This document shows positions 44,009 through 53,196 of a stretch of DNA of 64,000 nucleotides, in pieces. The notes beneath the pieces were generated by a model. That model was not told the DNA's origin. It was given only the letters and a program-made list of their open reading frames with translations, and did not search any database. Origin of the DNA: Halohasta litorea (GTDB taxonomy: Archaea; Halobacteriota; Halobacteria; Halobacteriales; Haloferacaceae); NCBI RefSeq assembly GCF_024494645.1, contig NZ_JANHDJ010000002.1, positions 124,001 through 188,000 of the forward strand, in the 5' to 3' direction. Numbering within the stretch: position 1 is the stretch's first letter; the number at the start of each line of letters is the position of its first letter. Position numbers and translations under genes: made by a program.

Positions 44009-44029
44009 CCCCGACCCGATGCAGTTGGT

Positions 44030-44641
44030 ATGAACCGGGCAACAACGTTCGTCACCGGAGCCCTCAGTGGGCTGGCTGCGGTGGCTGGCTGGCGCTACTA
44101 CCGCTCACGGGCGACCGAGTCGGTCGACTACGAGACGCGTCGCACCGACGACGGCATCGAAATCAGGGAGTACCCGACGGTCGTGGTCGCCGAAACTGTC
44201 GCCGCAAACAGGGGCTCAGCCCGGCGTCGGCTCCAACACTATCTCGACGGGGCCAACAGCGTCGAGGCGAGAATTCCAGCGACGACGCCGCTCCGAACGC
44301 AAGTCGAATCGGTCGAAGTGCCGACCACCGACGGCAGCGAGTCCTCGACCCACCCGGTCCGGGTCGGCACCTATCTGCCGCCGGGCTACAGCCCCCAGAC
44401 CGCTCCCGAGCCGACCGACCGCTCGGTGCTCCTTACTGTTGAAACACCCCGGACCATCGCTGTTCGGTCGGTCCCGATCTATTCGTCTGGCGATCGCGTC
44501 GACCGGGCCAAAACGCGGCTCCTGGAGGCGATCGAGAGCACCGATCTGGTTGCGGTTGGCTCGCCGTTCGTGTTCAACTACGACAACTCCCTGCTGGGAT
44601 CGCTGACCGGCCGGGCCGAAGTCGGGATCGAGATCGCCTGA
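44030..44641 (+). CDS. SOUL heme-binding family protein
   Basis: 203 residues. A short N-terminal helix (membrane anchor, ~5-22) precedes VDYETRRTDDGIEIREYPTV, the typical SOUL opening, and later FSGD-type segments VGTYLPPGYSPQTAPEPTD. The C-terminal LLEAIESTDLVAVGSPFVFN then YDNSLLG is the usual family end (Y-N/D-x-P/S). Function of archaeal members is unclear; heme binding is inferred from family. Confidence 0.88.
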   Translation: MNRATTFVTGALSGLAAVAGWRYYRSRATESVDYETRRTDDGIEIREYPTVVVAETVAANRGSARRRLQHYLDGANSVEARIPATTPLRTQVESVEVPTTDGSESSTHPVRVGTYLPPGYSPQTAPEPTDRSVLLTVETPRTIAVRSVPIYSSGDRVDRAKTRLLEAIESTDLVAVGSPFVFNYDNSLLGSLTGRAEVGIEIA

Positions 44642-44731
44642 CGACGCAGTGCCTGTTTTATAACCCGACCGACGCTGCCGCGGCACGAGACAGAAGATAT
44701 ACACGTCTCATCGCCGGAGTAGTAGCTATTC

Positions 44732-45826
44732 ATGAGCAATCGACGGCCAAGCCGACGACGGTGGCTGCAACTCGGCGGGACTGCGATCGCGGCGAGCCTC
44801 TCGGGCTGTCTCTCCCAGCTTTCCGGAGACGACTCCGGAGACGACCCCGGAAACGAGACCGACCCCGAGTCGGATGCTGACGGCGAATCAGCCGCTGACG
44901 ATCCGGAAACACGGGTGTATCGGGAGGCCATCGACTCGGTCGTGCTCGTCCGGAACGATGAGGGCAGCGGCACGGGGTTCATGATCGACGAGGGACACGT
45001 CGTCACGAACGCTCACGTCGTCGGTGAGGCCTCCGAAGCCGAGATCCGCTTTTCGGAGGGCCAGTGGACGACCGGCGAGGTCGTCGGCACCGACCCCCAC
45101 AGCGATCTCGCGGCCATCGCCGTCGAGACCGTCCCGGAGTCGGCGACCCCGCTGTCGTTTATCGACGGCGAAACCGCGGTCGGCACGGACGTGGTCGCTA
45201 TCGGCAACCCCTTCAATTTCGACGGCAGCGTCACCGCAGGCATCGTCAGCGGCGTCGACCGGTCGATCCCCTCGCCGACCGGGTTTACGATCCCGGATGC
45301 GATCCAGACCGACGCCGCGGTCAACCCCGGCAACAGTGGCGGCCCGCTGATGTCTCTAGAGGGCCGGGTGGTCGCGGTCATCAACTCCGGCGGCGGCGAC
45401 AACCTCGGGTTCGGCGTCTCGGCCCCGCTGGCCCGGCGCGTGATTCCGGAACTCATCGAGACCGGGAGCTACGAACACAGCTATATGGGCGTCTCCTTCG
45501 CCGACGTGACCCCCGACATCGCCGAAGCAAACGGGTTGGACGAGCCGCGCGGCCTGCTCGTCGATTCGGTCGTCGAGGACGGCCCCGCCGAGGGCGTCCT
45601 CCAACCCAGCGAGGAAACACAGGTCGTCGACGACACGGAGGTGCCGGTCGGCGGGGACGTCATGCTCTCGCTCGGTGGCGACGAACTGCTGACCACTGAG
45701 GATCTGGGGAACTACCTCGCCCTCCAGACGCGCCCCGGTGACACCATCTCGGTGGCGGTCCTGCGCGATGGGAGCGAACAGACAGTCGAGATAACCCTCG
45801 GCACCCGACCTGACGAACTCGAATAG
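44732..45826 (+). CDS. HtrA/DegP-type serine protease, Tat lipoprotein
   Basis: 364 residues. Twin-Arg signal RRRWLQLGGTAIAASLSGC with lipobox Cys26, so it is exported folded and lipid-anchored. An acidic linker (~28-60) follows. The trypsin-like triad is His95 (VVTNAHVVG), Asp125 (HSDLAAIAV) and Ser202 (NPGNSGGPL). One PDZ domain occupies ~265-355 (GLLVDSVVEDGPAEGVL). Envelope protein quality control is the likely role. Confidence 0.95.
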   Translation: MSNRRPSRRRWLQLGGTAIAASLSGCLSQLSGDDSGDDPGNETDPESDADGESAADDPETRVYREAIDSVVLVRNDEGSGTGFMIDEGHVVTNAHVVGEASEAEIRFSEGQWTTGEVVGTDPHSDLAAIAVETVPESATPLSFIDGETAVGTDVVAIGNPFNFDGSVTAGIVSGVDRSIPSPTGFTIPDAIQTDAAVNPGNSGGPLMSLEGRVVAVINSGGGDNLGFGVSAPLARRVIPELIETGSYEHSYMGVSFADVTPDIAEANGLDEPRGLLVDSVVEDGPAEGVLQPSEETQVVDDTEVPVGGDVMLSLGGDELLTTEDLGNYLALQTRPGDTISVAVLRDGSEQTVEITLGTRPDELE

Positions 45827-45932
45827 CTGACAGCGACGCTATTTAAATAATCGGCCGCTACCGGAAAAACCACCCACTGCCGCCCACGGTCTGTTTATAC
45901 CTAGTCTGTGGATTCCGTTGGGACTGCGACCG

Positions 45933-47084
45933 TTACAGGTAATCGTGTTCGACCAGCCGGTCGACTGCCTCACGGAGCCGTTCCTCGCTCGCTGCATAGG
46001 AGATGCGGGCGTAGCCGGGCGCGCCGAAGGCACTGCCCGGAACCGTCGCCACGTGGGCCTCTTCGATCGCGCCCTCACACCAGGCTTGATCGTCGTCGTC
46101 CACGGGGATCATCATATAAAAGGCTCCGTCGCCGATCGGTACGTCGACGTCGTGTTCGGCGAAGAGATCCGCCAGCATATCCCGGCGCTCGCGGAAGGCC
46201 TCGCGCATCTCTTCGACGGAGTCGTCGGTGCGCTCCGAGAGGGCTTCGAGTCCGGCGCGCTGGACGAAGTTCACGGCGCAAGAAACCGAATGCGAGTGGA
46301 GTTTGCTCGCCTCGTCGATCAGATCCTGTGGGGCGTGGATGTAGCCGAGCCGCCAGCCGGTCATCGAAAACGCCTTCGAGAAGCCGTTCAGGGTGATCGT
46401 TCGGTCTTCCATCCCCTCCAGGGAGCCCAGCGAGGTGGGCTCGACGCCGTAGGTGATCCGCTCGTAGATCTCGTCGGAGATGACCGCGAAGTCGTGTTCG
46501 ACCGCGAGGTCCCGAACGCCTTCGAGGGCTTCATCGGAGTAGACGGCTCCAGTGGGGTTCGACGGCGAGTTGACAACCAGCAGTTCGGTCTCGTCCGACA
46601 CAGCGTCGGCCAGATCGTCGAGGCCCGGCTCCAGCTGGAAGCCGTACGGTGAGAGATCAACGCGATTGAGCGAGCCGCCCGAGAGTTTGACCATCGCCTC
46701 ATAGGAGACCCACGCGGGGTCCAGGAGCACGACCTCGTCGCCGTCGTCGATCAGCGTGTTGATCGCCTCGTACAGACCCTGTTTGCCGCCCGGCGTGACG
46801 ATGATCTCGTCGGCTGAGGCGTCGACGCCCTGGTCGGTGAGCTTGTCAGCGAGAGCCTCTCGAAGCTCCAGGATCCCGTTCGAGGAGGTGTAGCCGGTGT
46901 GTCCGGCGTCCATCGCGTCCTTTCCGGCCTCGATGATGTTGTCGGGCGTCGGGAAGTCGGGCTCGCCGACCGAGAGGTCGACAACGTCGATCCCTTCGGC
47001 CTCCAGCTCACTCGATAGGTTGCTGATCGCCAGCGTCGCGCTCGGTTCGACCCGGCCGACCCGGTCCGCAAACTCCATGTTCAT
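45933..47084 (-). CDS. Aspartate aminotransferase family (class I PLP)
   Basis: 383 residues. PLP motifs: VSVGEPDFPTPDNI-like VDLSVGEPDFPTPDNII, NSPSNPTGAVYS, DEIYERITYG and the Schiff-base Lys in TLNGFSKAFSMTGWRLGY. C-terminal GYARISYAASEERLREA. Acts in aspartate or branched amino-acid transamination; specificity unknown. Its ATG (47084) overlaps the ribH stop by 4 bases, so it is translated after ribH. Confidence 0.92.
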   Translation of the reverse strand: MNMEFADRVGRVEPSATLAISNLSSELEAEGIDVVDLSVGEPDFPTPDNIIEAGKDAMDAGHTGYTSSNGILELREALADKLTDQGVDASADEIIVTPGGKQGLYEAINTLIDDGDEVVLLDPAWVSYEAMVKLSGGSLNRVDLSPYGFQLEPGLDDLADAVSDETELLVVNSPSNPTGAVYSDEALEGVRDLAVEHDFAVISDEIYERITYGVEPTSLGSLEGMEDRTITLNGFSKAFSMTGWRLGYIHAPQDLIDEASKLHSHSVSCAVNFVQRAGLEALSERTDDSVEEMREAFRERRDMLADLFAEHDVDVPIGDGAFYMMIPVDDDDQAWCEGAIEEAHVATVPGSAFGAPGYARISYAASEERLREAVDRLVEHDYL

Positions 47085-47485
47085 TGTCCTACCCCTACCA
47101 TATCCACCGCGGCGTTTACCGCTTCCGCTCCTTTGTCGACCCGCTCGCGGGCCTCCGCGCCGCTCATCCCCGGCCCGCTGACGCCGAAGGTGACTGGCGT
47201 ATCTCGGTCGAGGCTCACGTCTGTCAGGGCCTGGGCGGCGGCGTCGGCGATCACCCGGTCGTGGTCAGTGTCGCCGCTGACGATCGCGCCGATGACGGCG
47301 ACAGCGTCGACGTCCTCGCGGCGAGCCAACCGGTCGGCCGCCAGCGGCGAGTCGTATGCGCCCGGTACTTCGAGTGTTTCGGCGATCTCTATGCCTCGAT
47401 CGGCGGCGGCCTCCTCGGCGGCGGCCTGCATCTCGGCGGTAACTGAACTATTGAATTGGGCCACTACCAGTCCAACTGCGGTCAT
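47081..47485 (-). CDS. ribH: 6,7-dimethyl-8-ribityllumazine synthase
   Basis: 134 residues, the standard length. Motifs: VGLVVAQFNSSVT at the first strand, EVPGAYDSPLAADRLA, AVIGAIVSGDTDHDRVIADA and VTFGVSGPGMSGAEARERV. It condenses ribitylaminouracil with a C4 phosphate in riboflavin synthesis; ribitylaminouracil is also the CofH substrate for F420. First gene of a two-gene unit with the aminotransferase. Confidence 0.95.
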   Translation of the reverse strand: MTAVGLVVAQFNSSVTAEMQAAAEEAAADRGIEIAETLEVPGAYDSPLAADRLARREDVDAVAVIGAIVSGDTDHDRVIADAAAQALTDVSLDRDTPVTFGVSGPGMSGAEARERVDKGAEAVNAAVDMVGVGQ

Positions 47486-47602
47486 AGCCGGACGTTGGCG
47501 GGTTCGGCAAAAGAACTACCGTTCGCGGGCTGTCGACCCCTGAGCACAAACACAACTATATGTCTCTTCCACCCAGTAGGCAACTATCCTAGGACCCTCT
47601 CA

Positions 47603-48805
47603 ATGACCGCCGTCTTCTGGATTCTCGTCATGTTTGCGACCGTCAGCTCGCTGTTTATGGCGTGGTCGCTGGGGGCCAACAGCAACTCGCCGCCGTTCGC
47701 TCCTGCGATCGGCGCGAACGCGGTGTCGACGATGCGGGCGGCGTTCCTGATCGGGATTCTCGCCGCCGCTGGCGCGCTGACACAGGGGGGTGCCATCTCC
47801 GAGACGATCGGCGCCAATCTGATCGGTGGGGTCACGATCACACCGCTGGCGGCAGCCTCGGGGCTGTTGGTGGCGGCGGGGTTCATGTCGTTCGGCGTCT
47901 ACAGCGGCTACCCCGTCCCCGCAGCCTTCGCAACGACGGGGGCGATCGTCGGCGTCGGTCTCTCGCTCGGCGGTGATCCGGCGTTCGACACCTACCGGAG
48001 GATCGTGACGTTCTGGCTGCTGGTCCCACCGACCTCCGGCGGCCTCGCCTACGTCACCGCGAAACTGCTCCGCCGCGAGGACGTCCCCGAAACGGTCTCC
48101 ATCCCGTTTCTCGCGGCTGTGGTCGCTGGCATCCTCGCTAACGTTCGGCTCGGCATCATCCCGCACCCCGACCGGGCCCAGGGATCGGTCGCCGAAGCCC
48201 TCGCGCGGCTTGTCGGCGACCCCTCGATCCTCGGCGTCGACGTTGCCGTCGTCGGCGTCACGCTCGTGTTTGCAGCCCTCGGATTCCGGGCCATCCGCCG
48301 CCGGACGCAACGATCGGTCGAAGCGGGGGTCCGGACCCTGCTTGTCGCCCTCGGCAGTGTCGTCGCCTTCTCCAGCGGCGGCAGCCAGGTCGGCCTCGCT
48401 ACCGGCCCGCTCGAAAACCTCTATGGAGCCGAACTCGGCCTCCCGAGTATCGTCCTGCTCGCTATCGGTGCGACCGGTATCCTCGCGGGGGCGTGGATGG
48501 GTGCGCCGCGACTCTTGCAGGCGACCTCCCGGGAGTACGCCCAACTCGGCCTCCGGCGGTCGATCGCGGCGCTCGTGCCGGGGTTTATTATCGCCCAGTT
48601 GGCAATCACTCTCGGCATTCCGATCTCGTTCAATAATATCATCATATCAGGGGTAATTGGCGGTGGGCTCGCGGCCGGGTCGGCTGGCGTTTCGCGCCGA
48701 AAGATCGGTGTCACACTCGCCTTCTGGCTGATCACACTGGTCGGCTCGATTGGACTCGGCTATGGCCTCTACTGGGCGCTGTCGACGTTGCTCGGCGTTC
48801 AGTAG
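47603..48805 (+). CDS. PiT-family (inorganic phosphate) transporter, haloarchaeal subtype
   Basis: 400 residues with ~10-12 helices and the internal repeat typical of PiT. First-repeat motif FMAWSLGANSNSPPFAPAIG and second-repeat motif FSSGGSQVGLATGPL occupy the places of the canonical GAND-V-N signatures, but both Asp residues are replaced (Ser and Gln). Similar substitution is, as far as I recall, usual in haloarchaeal PiT proteins. Substrate may differ from standard Na+/Pi. TATA-like actatat (47549-47555) upstream. Confidence 0.82.
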   Translation: MTAVFWILVMFATVSSLFMAWSLGANSNSPPFAPAIGANAVSTMRAAFLIGILAAAGALTQGGAISETIGANLIGGVTITPLAAASGLLVAAGFMSFGVYSGYPVPAAFATTGAIVGVGLSLGGDPAFDTYRRIVTFWLLVPPTSGGLAYVTAKLLRREDVPETVSIPFLAAVVAGILANVRLGIIPHPDRAQGSVAEALARLVGDPSILGVDVAVVGVTLVFAALGFRAIRRRTQRSVEAGVRTLLVALGSVVAFSSGGSQVGLATGPLENLYGAELGLPSIVLLAIGATGILAGAWMGAPRLLQATSREYAQLGLRRSIAALVPGFIIAQLAITLGIPISFNNIIISGVIGGGLAAGSAGVSRRKIGVTLAFWLITLVGSIGLGYGLYWALSTLLGVQ

Positions 48806-48843
48806 TCGGCATCTACTTTTATGAGTCGGTATGACTGGCGCTC

Positions 48844-49275
48844 TTACCGGACGAGAGTGACCGTGACCGGGGCCTCTCCAAGGACGGCCGTGGCGACCGT
48901 GCCGAGCAGGCGTCTGGTGAGTTCGCCACGGTCGCTGCCGTGGCCGCCCATGACGATGTGATCGACGTCGTGGGCCTCGGCGTACTCGACGATCGCCGCG
49001 GCGGGATCACCGGTTTCGACAGCAGTGTCGACCGAGCGATCGGCGACCGAAGCCTCGGTTTTCGCCCGCTCGATCAGTCGCTCGGCGCGCTCGTGGGCTG
49101 CGGCCGTTCGGGACTCGTCGGGCTCCAAAACCCCACCTTCGCTCATCCCGGCATCAATCGGTGTAACGATATTTAAGACCGTTATCCGACAGTCGAACAC
49201 GGCAAGTGCGTGTGCCAACGCCTCGTCGGCCAGTGGCGAGCCATCCAACGGGACGAGGACGTGTTCGGGGTGCAT
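48844..49275 (-). CDS. Universal stress protein
   Basis: 143 residues from MHPEHVLVPLDGSPLADEAL. The C-terminal VMGGHGSDRGELTRRLLGTVA is the G-x2-G-x-(10)-G(T) ATP-binding pattern with one residue shift, and VTVTLV ends the last strand. The ATG at 49275 gives the usual length. Convergent with the PiT-type gene. Confidence 0.9.
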   Translation of the reverse strand: MHPEHVLVPLDGSPLADEALAHALAVFDCRITVLNIVTPIDAGMSEGGVLEPDESRTAAAHERAERLIERAKTEASVADRSVDTAVETGDPAAAIVEYAEAHDVDHIVMGGHGSDRGELTRRLLGTVATAVLGEAPVTVTLVR

Positions 49276-49361
49276 ACGGGTCCTTACGGGGCGACGTACA
49301 AATACTCCGCTCCGTCGTCGGAACGTGAACGTTTTCCCCGACAGACTGCCCACGTTCACCT

Positions 49362-50549
49362 GTGACAACCGGACCGACAGCCGACAGTCGATACAGCTGG
49401 TTCGTGGCGTTCGTCGGGGCGATTGCGATGATCTTCACGTTCGGTACGCCACTCTCCTACGGGATTTTTCGCACCCCGTTCAGCGAGACCTTCGGCGTCT
49501 CGCCGGTCGCACTGTCGACTGTCTTTTCGGTACTGTTGTTTATGTTCTACATCGGCTCCGGGTTGGTCGGCGTCTTTGCGGTCAGGCTTCCCGCTCGGGG
49601 TGTCCTGATTGCTGCCGCGGCCGCGACCGGGCTCACCGTGCCCGCATTGTACGTCGTCGACTCCTACTTCGGTCTGCTGGTCGTCTTTGCAGTCGTCGGT
49701 CTCGCCCTCGGCACGGCGTTCGTCCTGACCGCATCGATCGTCCCGCGGTGGTTTGACGTCCACCGTGGTGCCGCGACGGGGTTGATTTTCGTCGGCAACG
49801 GTCTCGGCCTGTTCGTCCTGCCGCCGCTGTGGCAGCAAGCCTTCGCAGTCTTCGGGGTCCGGCAGGGGTTTTTGGCGATCATGTCGGTGTCGGCGGTCGC
49901 CTTTCTGCTGGCGGGGCTCGTCTGTCGGCGGCCACCGTGGGTCGAGGAGTCGGTGACCTCGGCCCGCGAGATCATCCGTTGGGTCGGCAAGCTGGCTCGG
50001 ACCCGAACGTTTCAGTTGTTGTTCGTCGGCATCGGACTGGCTTTCGCGTGGTACCAACTGCTGGCTGCGTATGCGGTCGGCCTGTTTTCGGCCCGTGGGC
50101 TGACGCAGGCTGCGGCATCGACGGCCTTCGGCTTCATCGGCGGCGTCAGTATTCTCTCCAGGATCACCAGCGGCTATCTCGGCGATCGGTTCGGCCCCCG
50201 CCGGGCGTTTCTCGGCTCGCTCGGCTGTGCGGCGGCGGGGATCGCTCTGCTCGTGCTCCCACAGATTCCGGTGCTGGCCGTCGGCGTCGCTCTGATCGGC
50301 CTCGGGTTGGGCGGCTCGGCGACGCTGTATATTCCGGTCCTCATGGGTGTGTATCCGCCCGAAAAGGATTCGGCCGTGATCGGCGTGTTTAACGTGGCTG
50401 TCGGGATCGGCGCAATGCTCATGCCACCGCTCGGGACAGCGAGTATTGCCTACACTGACGGCTACACGGTCGCAATCCTGTTGTCTCTCGGTCTCACACT
50501 GGCCGCGTTCTGGTTGGTGGTCGCCGGGACGGCCGACTCGACGGCCTAA
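49362..50549 (+). CDS. Major facilitator superfamily transporter
   Basis: 395 residues with 12 predicted helices in two halves; GYLGDRFGPRRAFLGSLG-type cytoplasmic loop (SGYLGDRFGPRRAF) between helices 8 and 9 and a matching shorter loop in the first half. The closest style is the oxalate/monocarboxylate-type MFS group. The start codon is GTG (49362-49364); no ATG is nearby before the first helix. Substrate unknown. It is 55 bases upstream of purK. Confidence 0.85.
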   Translation: MTTGPTADSRYSWFVAFVGAIAMIFTFGTPLSYGIFRTPFSETFGVSPVALSTVFSVLLFMFYIGSGLVGVFAVRLPARGVLIAAAAATGLTVPALYVVDSYFGLLVVFAVVGLALGTAFVLTASIVPRWFDVHRGAATGLIFVGNGLGLFVLPPLWQQAFAVFGVRQGFLAIMSVSAVAFLLAGLVCRRPPWVEESVTSAREIIRWVGKLARTRTFQLLFVGIGLAFAWYQLLAAYAVGLFSARGLTQAAASTAFGFIGGVSILSRITSGYLGDRFGPRRAFLGSLGCAAAGIALLVLPQIPVLAVGVALIGLGLGGSATLYIPVLMGVYPPEKDSAVIGVFNVAVGIGAMLMPPLGTASIAYTDGYTVAILLSLGLTLAAFWLVVAGTADSTA

Positions 50550-50604
50550 CCGTGGCTCGGCCGAGGTGGGAATCCTTATACCCCGTCGACGGAATCCCTC
50601 GGGT

Positions 50605-51771
50605 ATGTCAGTCACACTTCCCGGTCCGACGCTTGGCGTCGTCGGCGGGGGCCAACTCGGGCGGATGCTCGGGGAGGCTGCCGCCCCGCTCGGCGTCGAT
50701 CTCGTCGTCCTCGATCCGACCCCCGAGTGCCCCGCCTCGCCGGTCGCCCGCGAGCAGATCGTTGGCAATTTTGACGACCCCGACGCCATCAGAGAGCTCG
50801 CCGACGTCTCCGACGCGCTCACCTACGAGATCGAACTCGCCGACCCCGATGTGCTCGCCGAGGTGGCCGACGAGTACGACGTTCCGGTCAATCCCGACCC
50901 CGGCACGCTCCGGACGATCCAGGACAAACTCGTCCAGAAGGAGGCCCTGGCCGACGCTGGCATCCCGGTCCCTGATTTCATCGGGATCGGCGGCGAAAAG
51001 GACCTCAAACTGGTCGTCGAGGAACTCGACGGCGTGATGCTCAAAGCCCGCGAGGGCGGCTACGATGGTCGGGGCAACACGCCCGTCCAGGACCCCGAAG
51101 ACGCAGCCGATGCACTCGACGAGTTGGGCGTCGACACGATGGCCGAATCCTTCGTTCCCTTCGAACGCGAACTCTCGGTCATTGGCGTCAAGGGAGCCGA
51201 CGAGGTGGCGACCTACCCCGTCACCGAGACGATCCACGAGGAGGAGATCCTCCGCGCCAGCGTCTCACCGGCTCGGACCGACGACGAAACGTTGGACCGT
51301 GCCCACAGGGTCGCCACCGACGTCCTGGAGTTCCTGGATGGATGGGGTGTCTACGGGATCGAACTGTTCGAGACCGAGGCCGGGGAGATTCTGGTCAACG
51401 AGATCGCCCCGCGGCCCCACAACTCCGGCCACTGGACCATCGAGGGCGCGCGTACCTCACAGTTCGAGAATCACATCCGGGCCGTGCTGGGCTGGCCACT
51501 CGGACCGACCGAGCTACGGGAGCCGACCGTCTCGGTCAATATTCTGGGCGATGTTGACGAGCCGGAGGAAGCGACCCTTTATAATGTCGACTCGATCCTG
51601 GAGGAACCGAACGCCCACCTCCACTGGTACGGCAAGAAGCAGGCCCGGCCGCTCCGCAAGATGGGCCACGTGACTGCGACCGACCCGGATGAGGACGCCG
51701 ACCGCGACGTGCTGCTCGACCACACCGAATCGCTCCGCGACGGGCTCACGTTCGTCGACAGCGAAACGTAG
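50605..51771 (+). CDS. purK: N5-carboxyaminoimidazole ribonucleotide synthase
   Basis: 388 residues of ATP-grasp fold. GVVGGGQLGRMLGEAAAPLG at the N-terminus, IQDKLVQKEALADAGIPVP, MLKAREGGYDGRGN, FVPFERELSVIGVKGAD, VNEIAPRPHNSGHWTIEG. Converts AIR, ATP and bicarbonate to N5-CAIR. It is followed by purE 32 bases later. Confidence 0.96.
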   Translation: MSVTLPGPTLGVVGGGQLGRMLGEAAAPLGVDLVVLDPTPECPASPVAREQIVGNFDDPDAIRELADVSDALTYEIELADPDVLAEVADEYDVPVNPDPGTLRTIQDKLVQKEALADAGIPVPDFIGIGGEKDLKLVVEELDGVMLKAREGGYDGRGNTPVQDPEDAADALDELGVDTMAESFVPFERELSVIGVKGADEVATYPVTETIHEEEILRASVSPARTDDETLDRAHRVATDVLEFLDGWGVYGIELFETEAGEILVNEIAPRPHNSGHWTIEGARTSQFENHIRAVLGWPLGPTELREPTVSVNILGDVDEPEEATLYNVDSILEEPNAHLHWYGKKQARPLRKMGHVTATDPDEDADRDVLLDHTESLRDGLTFVDSET

Positions 51772-51803
51772 TAAAAACTGCCTCCCAACACATCTTATAA
51801 ACA

Positions 51804-52427
51804 ATGACTACCGCACCCGAAGTCCAGGACCTCATCGACCGACTCGAAGCCGAAGCCGACCAAGAACGCGACCCAGCCACCACGCCCGACGTGGGGATCA
51901 TCATGGGATCGGACTCCGACCTCGACGTGATGGCCGGGGCCTACGAGGCCCTCGAAACACTCGGCTTCGCCGAACAGACCGATTTCGAGAGCCCACCCGA
52001 GAGCCGCTTTACCTTCGAGAGCTACGTCGTCTCGGCCCACCGAACGCCCGAACTGATGTACGTCTACGGCGAGACCGCCGCCGACCGTGGGATCGACGTG
52101 ATCATCGCGGGCGCGGGCGGCAAATCCGCCGACCTGCCGAACATGACCGCCTCGATCGCCTACCCGATTCCCGTCATCGGGGTGCCGGTCCAGGAGAAGT
52201 CCGTCGACTCGGTGATCGGCATGCCGACCGGCGCACCGATTACAGCGGTCGACGCTGGCAAGTCGTTCAACGCGGGGCTGTCGGCGGCCCAAATCATCTC
52301 GCGTGAACACGCCACGATCGAAGAGGCACTCGTCGAGTTCCATGATTCCCAACTGAGTGAGGTCGGCGAGGTCTCGCAAGCACTCCACGATCTGGGAATC
52401 GACGGGTTCCGAGAGCGCGAGTCGTAG
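51804..52427 (+). CDS. purE: N5-carboxyaminoimidazole ribonucleotide mutase
   Basis: 207 residues. GIIMGSDSDLDVMAGAYEAL, SAHRTPELMYVYGETA, GAGGKSADLPNMTASIAYP and PIPVIGVPVQEKSVDSV are the PurE substrate-binding signatures. The N-terminus carries ~35 extra residues. Product CAIR feeds PurC. Operon purK-purE. Confidence 0.96.
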   Translation: MTTAPEVQDLIDRLEAEADQERDPATTPDVGIIMGSDSDLDVMAGAYEALETLGFAEQTDFESPPESRFTFESYVVSAHRTPELMYVYGETAADRGIDVIIAGAGGKSADLPNMTASIAYPIPVIGVPVQEKSVDSVIGMPTGAPITAVDAGKSFNAGLSAAQIISREHATIEEALVEFHDSQLSEVGEVSQALHDLGIDGFRERES

Positions 52428-52445
52428 ACAACGTCGCTTCTGAGG

Positions 52446-53075
52446 TTAGAAACCCGTATCGTCGACCAGTAGTTCGCTTTCGATGTATGATTCGAGTTCC
52501 TCCCGGAGCAGCGCCCCCGGCGCGTCGGTTCGGGTGGTCTCCTGGAGGTTGATGCCTTCGAGGGTGGCGCTGAGGAACTCCGCCGTCCGGTGAGGATCGA
52601 CCGGTTCGAACACGCCCGCATCGATCCCCTCCTGGATGATGTCGGCGAGATAGTCGACCAGATCGGCGGACATCTCGGTGAACTCCTCGCGGAACGCCGG
52701 GTTCTGGATCGCCTGCGACCGCAGTTCGAGGTAGGTGCCGATCCGCTCGTTGGCGTCCGGTCTCCCCTCCGGAGCGGGATATTCGCCGAGCGAGATGGTA
52801 ATATAGGCTTTCAGATCGCCGACCGGATCACCGGCCGACTCGATCCGGTAGCCCCGCTCGAAGTAGTCCCGCATGTACTGGACGAACGACAGCAGAATGT
52901 CGTCCTTGCCGTCGAAATGGTGGTAGAACGTCGACTTGGTGAGCGCCGACTCATCGGCGATCCGCTGGATCGAGATGCCGGGGTAGCCGTGTTTCTGCAG
53001 GGCCGCGAACGTCGCCATCATGATCGCCTCGTGGGTGTCGGCTGGCTCGCCGTCGAGCGGTGCCTCCTCGCTCAT
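52446..53075 (-). CDS. TetR family transcriptional regulator
   Basis: 209 residues. The N-terminal HTH spans TFAALQKHGYPGISIQRIAD and ALTKSTFYHHFDGKDDILL. The helical C-terminal ligand domain includes RSQAIQNPAFREEFTEMSAD. A TATA (atatag, 53101-53106) stands ~28 bases upstream, so it is leaderless from the ATG at 53075. The membrane gene upstream on the same strand is a likely target; a 14-base palindrome lies in that gene's promoter. Confidence 0.9.
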   Translation of the reverse strand: MSEEAPLDGEPADTHEAIMMATFAALQKHGYPGISIQRIADESALTKSTFYHHFDGKDDILLSFVQYMRDYFERGYRIESAGDPVGDLKAYITISLGEYPAPEGRPDANERIGTYLELRSQAIQNPAFREEFTEMSADLVDYLADIIQEGIDAGVFEPVDPHRTAEFLSATLEGINLQETTRTDAPGALLREELESYIESELLVDDTGF

Positions 53076-53139
53076 GGGCCGGGGTTGTCGACCGGCGGAA
53101 ATATAGCTTGTTACTGGGCGACACAAGGAGTGTGGTGGC

Positions 53140-53157
53140 AGCCGCCCGGTGGCGGCT
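53140..53157. terminator. Hairpin after the membrane protein gene
   Basis: AGCCGCC-CGGT-GGCGGCT is a perfect 7-base stem 40 bases past the stop at 53197. There is no following T-run, so termination is weakly supported. Confidence 0.3.
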
Positions 53158-53196
53158 CCAAGCCGGAGTCGTTTTATCGGCGATGGCTGGCTGCGA

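Noticed and set aside
49356-50822. 488-codon minus-strand ORF opposite the MFS gene and start of purK
   Set aside because: Crosses two unrelated real genes and has low-complexity Gln/Asp/Arg sequence.
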